Positions 6,355 through 12,468 of a DNA stretch of 15,742 nucleotides are shown here, one piece after another. Below the pieces are notes generated by a model. The model was given only the letters and a program-made list of their open reading frames with translations. It was not told the origin of the DNA and ran no database searches. The DNA is from an uncultured Collinsella sp. (GTDB lineage Bacteria > Actinomycetota > Coriobacteriia > Coriobacteriales > Coriobacteriaceae), in assembly GCA_958413895.1 (NCBI GenBank), contig CATYVQ010000025.1, positions 1-15,742 on the forward strand, in the 5' to 3' direction. Numbering within the stretch: position 1 is the first letter of the stretch; every line of letters begins with the position of its first letter. The translations under genes were made by a program, and so were the position numbers.

Positions 6355-7233
6355 CTAAAGGTTCATGTTGCCGTGAATGTAGGGGGTGACCTCGGGGGAG
6401 ATATGGTCGCAGCCCAGCTCGCGCAGCGCGGACTCGATGGCGGCGGGCAGCAGGGTCTTGCCCTTGTCGTCGACGGCGGCACCGCCGAGGGTGGCAATCT
6501 TGGCGACATCTGCGGGTGCGGCCTCGATATGCATGCAGCCGCCGACCAAGCGCGCGCGTACCTGTGCCAGATCAAGATCGTGCAGGTAATCCTCGCAGGC
6601 GCGGATTAAATCGACTTTCTCGCGCGTAAGCTCCTCGCCCGTGGGGACGCGGGTGGCAAGACATGCTCCCGCCGGTAGGTTCCAAACGGGATAGCCCCAT
6701 GCGCGCAGCAGCTCGCGCTCTTCGTCCTTGGTAAAGCCGACCTCCATAAGGGGTGAGCGTACGCCGAGCTCTTCTGCCGCGCGCATGCCGGGGCGGTAGT
6801 CACCGCGATCGCTTGCATTGCTGCCATCGATGACGGTGGGAAAGCCGAGCGACTTGGCGTGGTTGACGATGGCGGTAAAGCCGGCGTGCTTGCAGTGGTA
6901 GCAGCGATTAGCATCGTTGCAGGCTACTTGGGGGAGCTGCAGCTGATCCACCGAAAGATTGAGCACGGGGAGCTTAAAATGTGCCCCTTCATTGGCTTGT
7001 CCATCAACGGACCGCTCAAACGAAGCCTGCTCGGGCGTGCCGATGAGCGGCGTGGTGAGATGGACGAGGAGGGTATTGGTAGGCATGATGCGGGCGCATA
7101 CGGCGGCCAAAAAGCTGCTGTCAACGCCGCCGGAAAACCCGATAGCCACGCGCCCGTATGCCAAAAGCAGCTGTTCGAGCGCCGATAGCTTGTCTTGAAG
7201 CTCCTCTGCGGGTGCCGTGGTGTCTAAAATCAT
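6355..7233 (-). CDS. larE: LarE-type ATP-dependent sulfur transferase (nickel-pincer cofactor)
   Basis: This 292-aa PP-loop ATP pyrophosphatase matches LarE, which inserts sulfur into the nicotinate-derived precursor of the nickel-pincer nucleotide cofactor of lactate racemase and related LarA-type enzymes. The PP-loop SGGVDSS is at 34-40. The LarE signature PAGACLATRVP (187-197) carries Cys191, equivalent to the sulfur-donor Cys176 of Lactobacillus LarE. A second motif, RCYHCK, supplies Cys111 and Cys114. In the family, enzymes with this CxxC plus the third Cys bind a [4Fe-4S] cluster and need not sacrifice their own cysteine. The start ATG follows AAGGA at 7 nt. No larA, larB or larC is present in this window. 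The cluster type is inferred from the three cysteines; the family call is strong. Confidence 0.9.
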   Translation of the reverse strand: MILDTTAPAEELQDKLSALEQLLLAYGRVAIGFSGGVDSSFLAAVCARIMPTNTLLVHLTTPLIGTPEQASFERSVDGQANEGAHFKLPVLNLSVDQLQLPQVACNDANRCYHCKHAGFTAIVNHAKSLGFPTVIDGSNASDRGDYRPGMRAAEELGVRSPLMEVGFTKDEERELLRAWGYPVWNLPAGACLATRVPTGEELTREKVDLIRACEDYLHDLDLAQVRARLVGGCMHIEAAPADVAKIATLGGAAVDDKGKTLLPAAIESALRELGCDHISPEVTPYIHGNMNL

Positions 7234-7406
7234 GAAACGATCCTTATCGTTGAGTACTCGATCGAAAACTATAATCCTAATGCGTTACTTGCCATAAGAC
7301 TCCTATCTGTGTAACGAAAGTGCAATATGGCATATACGTTATATACAAGTTGCCAAATGCGGTAGAGTTGCAGCAACGCGACAGCGAGAGTCGATGGGGG
7401 ACCGAT
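7234..7406. promoter_or_regulatory. AT-rich divergent promoter region between larE and the HAD gene
   Basis: This 173-nt gap is much more AT-rich than its surroundings. On the minus strand TATAGT (7268-7273) is a good -10 for larE, about 35 nt before its ATG, with a poor -35 (TTATGG). For the plus-strand gene, TATATA (7340-7345) and TTGCCA (7350-7355) are visible but do not form a well-spaced pair. Confidence 0.4.
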
Positions 7407-8057
7407 ATGATCAAGGCTGTTATTTTTGACATGGATGGAACGCTGGTCGATACCGAGCGTTTGGGGATTAAGGCCTGGAAGGCAGGCGCCGCTGAGCTGG
7501 GGCTCGCGATTGATGAAGCGCTGATCCATCAGTTTATCGGCCGCACGCTGCCCGATGTTATGGACATCCTCGATAAGCATTATGGCAGCCACGAAACCAC
7601 CGAGGCGATCTATCGTCGCCACAAGGAGATTCGCGACGAGATGGTCAAGACCGAACTGGAGCTTAAGGCCGGCGCCGCCGAGTGCCTAGACGAGTTGCTA
7701 GCTGCGGGCTATCACGTGGGCCTAGCGACGTCGTCGCGCCTCGTTACGGCCGAGCGCAACCTTAAGATGGTCGGTCTTTTTGACAAGTTTGAAACGGTAA
7801 CGTGTGGCGAGGACGTCGTGCACGGCAAGCCTGACCCCGAGATGTACCTGCTCGCCTGCGAGCGCGCGGGCTTTGCTCCCGAGGAATGTGCCGTGGTCGA
7901 GGATTCGCGCAACGGCTGCGTCTCGGGCATTACGGCCGGCTGCCACGTCTTTGCCGTCCCCGATATCGTGCCGCTGCCGCAGGACGTGGTGGATGGCTGC
8001 GAGGCCGTGCTCGATACGCTGTTCGACCTTACGGCGGCGGTCAAGGCCGTGCGTTAG
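7407..8057 (+). CDS. HAD-superfamily hydrolase, beta-phosphoglucomutase/phosphatase-like
   Basis: This 216-aa protein is a subfamily IA HAD enzyme that acts on a small phosphorylated metabolite in the cytosol. Motif I is DMDGT (8-12) with nucleophile Asp8 and acid/base Asp10, motif II TSS (108-110), motif III Lys141 in HGKPDP and motif IV EDSRNG (165-170). A helical cap (about 15-85) sits between motifs I and II, as in beta-phosphoglucomutase-like enzymes. The ATG at 7407 follows GGGGGA (7396-7401) at 5 nt; the upstream in-frame ATG at 7320 has no ribosome-binding site. It is transcribed alone and converges on the LacI-family gene. Substrate is not predictable; sugar phosphates are the commonest in this group. 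Confidence 0.88.
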   Translation: MIKAVIFDMDGTLVDTERLGIKAWKAGAAELGLAIDEALIHQFIGRTLPDVMDILDKHYGSHETTEAIYRRHKEIRDEMVKTELELKAGAAECLDELLAAGYHVGLATSSRLVTAERNLKMVGLFDKFETVTCGEDVVHGKPDPEMYLLACERAGFAPEECAVVEDSRNGCVSGITAGCHVFAVPDIVPLPQDVVDGCEAVLDTLFDLTAAVKAVR

Positions 8058-8096
8058 AAAATTGCGGCGTTGAAACGAGCGATTGCTCACATTTGC

Positions 8097-8144
8097 GCTT
8101 AAGCAAAAGGGGCCCGGCAATGGTCGGGCCCCTTTTGCTTAAGC
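8097..8144. terminator. Strong bidirectional terminator (20-bp perfect stem)
   Basis: Arms at 8097-8116 and 8125-8144 are perfect reverse complements over 20 bp around an 8-nt loop (GCAATGGT). CCTTTTGCTT closes the stem on both strands. It separates the converging HAD and LacI-family genes. Confidence 0.93.
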
Positions 8145-8170
8145 GGCGACTTAGCATACTTGCGGGCGTG

Positions 8171-9283
8171 CTATAGATACGCACCGAGGTTGATGGCCGT
8201 GGCGTCGGTCTGGCTGCTTGCCTGGGTGCTGGTGCGTTCCAGCAGGAACGGCCGCACGAGTTCTTGGCGGTTGATGTCCTCGATGGCTGTGACCGCGGTG
8301 ACAGTGCGCGCGGCAGAGCCGATGCGGACGTGCTTGGTCTTCGCCGGTGCCTTGTTCTCGATTTGCTCCATGAGCAATTGAACGCCCTTGCGGCCAATCT
8401 CGTAGCCCGGGGGTGCCACCGTGGTGAGCGGGACCGACCCGCTCCAGGCGAGTGGGTTGCCGTCGCAGCCAGCCACGCGGACCTGACCGGGGACGGATAT
8501 ACCCTTGTCGACCAGTGCCGAAACGACGCCCGAGGCCAACACGTCGGTCAGGCCGACGACAAAATCGGGGCGTTCGTCCGCGGGGCGCTCGGCGATTTGG
8601 GCACCGATGCCGTAGCCGTCGGCAGCGGTATTCCATTCGCCGGCGTCGATGACTTCGATCTTGATATCGGGGTGCAGGGCAAGGGCCTTGTGAATGCCAA
8701 GGACGCGTAGGGTGAGCTGCATGAATGCTGCCCTGCCCACAACGGTGATATGGCGTGCACCGCGGGCGATGGCGAGCTCGGCAATGATGCGACCCTGGGC
8801 CTCGTTGTCGGCCGCTACGTAGTAGCCGGGCTCGGAACAGTGGATGTCCAGATGGACGATCGGCACGGGCATCTTGGCCATGACGGGGTGCCAGTCGGGG
8901 GATGCCATGGGCTGAACCATGACGCCGGACATCTGGGTGCCCATAAAGTAGCGCAGGTAATGGTTCTCGAGAATATCGTCGTTATCGGCGTTGGCGATGA
9001 GCAGGTCGTAGCCGTGCTTGCGGGCCTCGTTGTGGGCGCCGCTGGCGATTTGGAGCGAAAAGCCGTGATCGAGACGGGGGAGCACCAGGCCAAAGGACTT
9101 GGTGGTGCCGCCCGCGAGCTGGCGAGCGCTTTGGTTGGGCAGGTAGCCAAGGCGATTGATGGTCTCGTTGATGAGCTTGAGGGTCTCGGGGCGCAGCTTT
9201 TCGGGGTGGTTGAGCGCGTTGGAAACCGTGCCCAGCGAAACCCCGGCCTCGCGCGCGACGTCGCTGATTTTTACCTTTGCCAT
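8171..9283 (-). CDS. LacI-family transcriptional regulator
   Basis: This 370-aa repressor-type protein has an N-terminal LacI helix-turn-helix (residues 4-24, ISDVAREAGVSLGTVSNAL), a hinge region near 50-58 (NQSARQLAG) and a periplasmic-binding-protein-like effector domain (about 62-335). A C-terminal tail of roughly 30 residues rich in Ser, Thr and Ala makes it longer than the usual 330-345 aa. The ATG at 9283 is preceded by AAGGGG at 5 nt; the extended reading from 9328 lacks this. Its promoter is near-consensus and a TTGA-N6-TCAA palindrome sits just downstream of it, suggesting autorepression. No sugar transporter or glycosidase lies beside it, so the effector is unknown. The nearest metabolic genes are the HAD enzyme and glmS. 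Confidence 0.9.
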   Translation of the reverse strand: MAKVKISDVAREAGVSLGTVSNALNHPEKLRPETLKLINETINRLGYLPNQSARQLAGGTTKSFGLVLPRLDHGFSLQIASGAHNEARKHGYDLLIANADNDDILENHYLRYFMGTQMSGVMVQPMASPDWHPVMAKMPVPIVHLDIHCSEPGYYVAADNEAQGRIIAELAIARGARHITVVGRAAFMQLTLRVLGIHKALALHPDIKIEVIDAGEWNTAADGYGIGAQIAERPADERPDFVVGLTDVLASGVVSALVDKGISVPGQVRVAGCDGNPLAWSGSVPLTTVAPPGYEIGRKGVQLLMEQIENKAPAKTKHVRIGSAARTVTAVTAIEDINRQELVRPFLLERTSTQASSQTDATAINLGAYL

Positions 9284-9293
9284 AGCGGCCCCT

Positions 9294-9307
9294 TTGATGC
9301 GTTTCAA
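9294..9307. promoter_or_regulatory. Candidate LacI-type operator (self-regulation)
   Basis: On the minus strand TTGAAACGCATCAA has a central CG and symmetric TTGA/TCAA ends, resembling LacI-family operators, with one half-site (TTGAAACG) complete. It lies between the predicted transcription start and the ribosome-binding site of the LacI-family gene. Confidence 0.5.
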
Positions 9308-9318
9308 GTACAAGCCAG

Positions 9319-9349
9319 ATTGTAGCATCGCCCGCCCCTAGGGTGTCAA
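9319..9349 (-). promoter_or_regulatory. Strong promoter of the LacI-family gene
   Basis: On the minus strand a perfect TTGACA (plus-strand 9344-9349) is followed, after 19 bp, by TACAAT (9319-9324) preceded by TGC, an extended -10. The -35 edge touches repeat copy B. Confidence 0.75.
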
Positions 9350-9394
9350 AACCTGCCAATTAGGGACAGGTTTATTTTGGCATGTTCTATCTGC
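9349..9394 (+). repeat. Dispersed stem-loop repeat, copy B
   Basis: AACCTGCCAA (9350-9359) and TTGGCATGTT (9378-9387) pair at 9 of 10 positions around a loop with TAGGGACAGGTTTATT, then TCTATCTGCG. This is the same unit as copies A and C but in plus orientation, with one stem mismatch and one flank change. It abuts the LacI-family gene's -35 box. Confidence 0.75.
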
Positions 9395-9415
9395 GTAAAC
9401 GCCGTTGCCAGCGCG

Positions 9416-9450
9416 ACCACCACGAAGGTGCCTGTCCCCATTGTGGTGGT
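9416..9450 (-). repeat. Related stem-loop with GGGACAGG loop, copy D
   Basis: ACCACCAC (9416-9423) and GTGGTGGT (9443-9450) pair perfectly over 8 bp around a 19-nt loop. On the minus strand the loop begins AATGGGGACAGG, sharing the GGGACAGG core of copies A-C, but its second half (CACCTTC) and its stem are different. It lies 22 bp from copy B in opposite orientation. Confidence 0.55.
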
Positions 9451-9478
9451 TTGGACCGGCTGGACGTGTGTGCATCGG

Positions 9479-9516
9479 GTGGTATCTAAGTTGAGATACC
9501 ACTTCTGGTATATCAG
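9479..9516. promoter_or_regulatory. Three-box GGTATC operator-like array upstream of glmS
   Basis: GTGGTATCT (9479-9487) and AGATACCAC (9494-9502) are perfect inverse copies 6 nt apart. A third half-site begins the near-palindrome CTGGTATATCAG (9505-9516). Half-sites recur every 13 bp or so. The arrangement suits a dimeric repressor, possibly of GntR type, controlling glmS, and lies just upstream of the best -10 box. Confidence 0.5.
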
Positions 9517-9532
9517 CTTGTGCTTGCGTGAG

Positions 9533-9538
9533 TACAAT
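9533..9538 (+). promoter_or_regulatory. Possible -10 element of glmS
   Basis: TACAAT matches the -10 consensus at 5 of 6. No good -35 is found at 16-18 bp, where the CTGGTATATCAG palindrome lies instead, which suggests an activated or repressed promoter. The leader would be about 70 nt. No glmS ribozyme was recognised. Confidence 0.35.
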
Positions 9539-9612
9539 ACTCGAACGTTATACGTCTCAGCGCCCCTTGTGCGTGGACGTCTTGCAGTCACGCGAACGAA
9601 GGGATTTATCTT

Positions 9613-11460
9613 ATGTGCGGAATCGTCGGCTACACCGGCTCTGATATTGCAAAGAACATCCTGGTCACGGGCCTCAAGCGTATGGAGTATCGCGGCTATG
9701 ACTCCTCGGGCGTCGCGCTCGAGGTGGGCGAGGGCGCCGCGGCGCACCTCGACGTCATCCGCCGCGTGGGCAAGGTCGCGGGCCTGGAGAGCGAGCTTTC
9801 CAACATCGACAGCGACGCTACCTGCGGTATCGGCCACACCCGTTGGGCCACCCACGGCAAGCCCTCCGTCGTTAACGCTCACCCCCACACCAGCTGCGAC
9901 GGTCGTATCGCCATCGTCCACAACGGCATCATCGAGAACTTCGCCGAGCTGCGCGAAGAGCTGGAGGGCCGCGGCCACCACTTTAAGAGCGAGACCGATA
10001 CCGAGGTCTTCGCGCATCTGATCGAAGAGGCTTATGCCGAGACGCACGACCTGATGGCCTCCGTGCGCGAGGCTTGCACCCACGTGGTCGGTGCCTATGG
10101 TCTGGCCGCCGTGTGCGCTGACGAGCCCGGCGTGATCGCCGTGGCCCGCAAGGATTCCCCGATCGTAGTCGGCGTGGGCGAAACCGGCTCCTATGTTGCT
10201 TCCGATGTCATCGCGCTCATCGACGCCACCCGCGATGTCGTGGTGCTCGAGGACGGTCAGTTTGCCAAGCTCACGCCCGCAGGCGTCGAGTACACCGACG
10301 AGGCCGGCAACGTTATCGAGCCCAAGGTCACCCACATCGACTGGGACCTGGACATGGCAGAAAAGGGCGGTTATCCCGACTTTATGCTCAAGGAAATCCA
10401 CGAGCAGCCGCGCGTCGTGCGCGACACGCTGGTCGGTCGTATGACGCCTGCCGGCGAGCTCGATATCGACGAGCTGGGCCTTTCACTCGAGGAGCTCAAC
10501 GACATCGACCGCGTCTACGTGATCGCTTGCGGAACCAGCTATCACGCTGGCCTCATTGCTAAGAATCTCATTGAGGGCTGGGCTCGCATCCCCACCGAGG
10601 TTGAGGCAGCCAGCGAGTTCCGTTATCGCAATCCCATCATTACGCCGACGACGCTTGTCGTTGCCGTGTCCCAGTCGGGCGAGACGGCCGATACCCTTGC
10701 CGCCATTCGCGACGCGCGCATCAAGGGTGCCAAGGTCTTCGGCATCACCAATGTGGTGGGCAGCCCCGTGGCGCGTGAGAGCGACGGCGTCATCTACACC
10801 AAGGCCAACAAGGAGATTGCGGTCGCCTCGACCAAGAGCTTTATCGGCCAGGTTGTGAGCCTTACGCTTTTGGCCCTGCTGCTGGCGCAGGTCAAGTACC
10901 GCTTGACCACCAAGCAGGCGCGCATGCTGTTCCGCGAGCTTTCCGATACGGCCGAGCAGATCCAGTGGATTTTGGATACCCAAACCGAGGCCGTGCATGA
11001 GGCCGCCCTGCTGTGCAAGGACGCGCAGTCCGCACTGTTCGTGGGTCGCGGCATGGGCGCCGCTATTTCCTACGAAGGTGCGCTCAAGCTCAAGGAGGTC
11101 AGCTACCTGCACGCCGAGGCCTACGCCGCCGGTGAGATGAAGCACGGCCCCATTGCCCTGATCGACCCGGGCTTCCCTGTCATCGCTGTGGCCACCAAGA
11201 GTGCCACCTACGACAAGACCGTGTCGAACCTCATGGAGTGCAAGGCGCGCGGCGCCAAGGTCATCGTCGTTGCCACCGAGGGCGACGAGGAGATCAACAA
11301 GATCGCCGACTGCATCATCCGCGTGCCAGCAGTCCGCGACGTGTTCAGCCCCATCACGGCGAGCGTCCCGCTGCAGTTGCTCGCCCGCGAGGTGGCCATC
11401 CTGCGCGGTTGCGACGTTGACCAGCCCCGTAACCTGGCCAAGAGCGTCACGGTAGAGTAG
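9613..11460 (+). CDS. glmS: Glutamine-fructose-6-phosphate aminotransferase (isomerizing)
   Basis: GlmS (615 aa; E. coli protein 609 aa) makes glucosamine-6-phosphate from fructose-6-phosphate and glutamine, the entry step to UDP-GlcNAc for peptidoglycan. The N-terminal MCGIVGY exposes the nucleophilic Cys after Met removal. RMEYRGYDSSG (23-33), CGIGHTRWATHG (71-82) and NGIIEN (104-109) form the glutaminase site. Two SIS sugar-isomerase domains follow, with CGTSYHAG, SQSGETADT, a later STKSF and KHGPIALID segments. The C-terminus NLAKSVTVE carries the conserved active-site Lys610 (Lys603 in E. coli). AAGGGA (9599-9604) lies 8 nt before the ATG. It is monocistronic with its own terminator. Confidence 0.98.
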   Translation: MCGIVGYTGSDIAKNILVTGLKRMEYRGYDSSGVALEVGEGAAAHLDVIRRVGKVAGLESELSNIDSDATCGIGHTRWATHGKPSVVNAHPHTSCDGRIAIVHNGIIENFAELREELEGRGHHFKSETDTEVFAHLIEEAYAETHDLMASVREACTHVVGAYGLAAVCADEPGVIAVARKDSPIVVGVGETGSYVASDVIALIDATRDVVVLEDGQFAKLTPAGVEYTDEAGNVIEPKVTHIDWDLDMAEKGGYPDFMLKEIHEQPRVVRDTLVGRMTPAGELDIDELGLSLEELNDIDRVYVIACGTSYHAGLIAKNLIEGWARIPTEVEAASEFRYRNPIITPTTLVVAVSQSGETADTLAAIRDARIKGAKVFGITNVVGSPVARESDGVIYTKANKEIAVASTKSFIGQVVSLTLLALLLAQVKYRLTTKQARMLFRELSDTAEQIQWILDTQTEAVHEAALLCKDAQSALFVGRGMGAAISYEGALKLKEVSYLHAEAYAAGEMKHGPIALIDPGFPVIAVATKSATYDKTVSNLMECKARGAKVIVVATEGDEEINKIADCIIRVPAVRDVFSPITASVPLQLLAREVAILRGCDVDQPRNLAKSVTVE

Positions 11461-11483
11461 TTGGTTCCGCCGTTCTAGCGACT

Positions 11484-11519
11484 AAGGCCCGGCTCCGCAT
11501 CAAGACGGAGCCGGGCCTT
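11484..11519 (+). terminator. glmS terminator
   Basis: AAGGCCCGGCTCCG (11484-11497) and CGGAGCCGGGCCTT (11506-11519) pair perfectly over 14 bp around an 8-nt loop, followed by a short GTTGCATTT tract, 23 nt past the stop. Confidence 0.85.
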
Positions 11520-11531
11520 GTTGCATTTGCT

Positions 11532-11576
11532 CGGATAAAACCTGCCAAAATGAACCTGTCCCTATTTGGCAGGTTA
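11532..11576 (-). repeat. Dispersed stem-loop repeat, copy C, at the GntR stop codon
   Basis: AACCTGCCAAA (11539-11549) and TTTGGCAGGTT (11565-11575) pair over 11 bp around the loop ATGAACCTGTCCCTA. On the minus strand the hairpin starts inside the TAA stop of the GntR gene and ends in TTTTATCCG, so it can double as that gene's terminator. Loop and flank match copies A and B. Confidence 0.8.
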
Positions 11577-12305
11577 GCGGAGCTTGCTGGTCTCGAAGTA
11601 CTCGGGGAACTGGTCCAGAACCTCGGTTTGGTTGCGGAACATCATGTGCAGGTGCTTGCTGACCAAAAAGCTCGCTTCGATGGGGTCGCGACCGGCGATA
11701 GCGCGGCGAATCTGCTTGTGCTCGTTCACGATGTCCTGATTGTCGAGAACCTGCGTGGCGGCGCGCAGCCAGCGGAAGCGCTCCAGGTCGGCATTGGTCT
11801 CTTCGAGCCACGACCACACGGTGCTGCGACATGCGATGCTAAAAATCATGTGATGCATGAGGTTGTCGCTCAAAAAGAAGCCGATGCGATCCTCTTCGGC
11901 CATGGCCTTTTCCTGCAGCGCGATGGCGCGGTCGAGCTGCTCGATGCCGGCCGACGTGGCGCGTGCACAGCATTCCACGATCACCTGCTTTTCCAGATGT
12001 TCGCGGATGTAACAGGCACTCTCGGCAAGGGTGAGGTTGATGGGTGAGACGTAGGTGCCGCTTTGGGGCACGGTGCGCACCAGGCCCTCTTGCGCCAGAC
12101 GCACCAGTGCCTCGCGCACGGGCGTGCGACCCATGTCCAGGTCATCGCAAAGCTGCTTGACGCCCAGCTTTTCGCCCGGCTTGTAGTCCAGGTAGACGAT
12201 TTTGCGTCGAATGGTGTGGTAGGACTGGTCCTGTAGGCTCGTTTCCTGCTCGCCGACGTGCATCGATTCTTCCATAGCGCCTCGCAACTGTTCTATCAAA
12301 CTCAT
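11574..12305 (-). CDS. GntR-family regulator with FCD domain
   Basis: This 243-aa DNA-binding regulator has a winged helix (about 28-88, with MGRTPVREALVRLAQEGLV) and a C-terminal FCD effector domain (about 93-230). Candidate metal or ligand residues of the FCD fold are Asp147, His151, His196 and His218. FCD regulators usually sense small carboxylic acids, often repressing an adjacent transport or catabolic gene. The gene is divergent from the YeiH transporter, a natural target. The listed start lacks a Shine-Dalgarno and lies about 6 nt from the predicted transcription start; the in-frame ATG at 12275 (Met11), preceded by GCGAGG at 4 nt, is an equally good or better start. The stop codon overlaps repeat copy C. 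Confidence 0.88.
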   Translation of the reverse strand: MSLIEQLRGAMEESMHVGEQETSLQDQSYHTIRRKIVYLDYKPGEKLGVKQLCDDLDMGRTPVREALVRLAQEGLVRTVPQSGTYVSPINLTLAESACYIREHLEKQVIVECCARATSAGIEQLDRAIALQEKAMAEEDRIGFFLSDNLMHHMIFSIACRSTVWSWLEETNADLERFRWLRAATQVLDNQDIVNEHKQIRRAIAGRDPIEASFLVSKHLHMMFRNQTEVLDQFPEYFETSKLR

Positions 12306-12318
12306 ATGTCAGTTGTTA

Positions 12319-12324
12319 ATTATG
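12319..12324 (-). promoter_or_regulatory. Possible -10 element of the GntR gene
   Basis: CATAAT on the minus strand matches the consensus at 5 of 6. There is no clear -35. Its closeness to the first ATG favours either leaderless translation or the downstream start at 12275. Confidence 0.35.
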
Positions 12325-12395
12325 CCGCGAATCAGCTCTCCGCGGTGGGTAATTCGGCTCTTGCCTGAGAACTATTGCGGCACCTTAGTCTGTGT

Positions 12396-12429
12396 TTGCG
12401 CAAGGCTGCGCTCAATGTTGCCGTATCAT
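12396..12429 (+). promoter_or_regulatory. Possible promoter region of the YeiH-family gene
   Basis: TATCAT (12424-12429) is a 5-of-6 -10 box about 40 nt before the ATG. The palindrome TTGCGCAA (12396-12403) lies just upstream and could be a regulator site. No well-spaced -35 was found. Confidence 0.3.
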
Positions 12430-12468
12430 AAGCCGTCGCAAACGTGAAATAGAAAGAAGGAATCCCAT

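Noticed and set aside
8070..8096. TTGAAACG and GAGC/GCTC hairpin after the HAD gene as a second LacI-type operator
   Set aside because: Only a half-site is present, located in a 3' region where no promoter is visible.
9451..9612. glmS ribozyme in the leader of glmS
   Set aside because: No glmS ribozyme core was recognised; the visible structures are operator-like palindromes.
9346..10401. Minus-strand open frame of 351 codons across the glmS start
   Set aside because: It spans repeats, promoter and the GlmS N-terminus in antisense and shows no recognisable domain.
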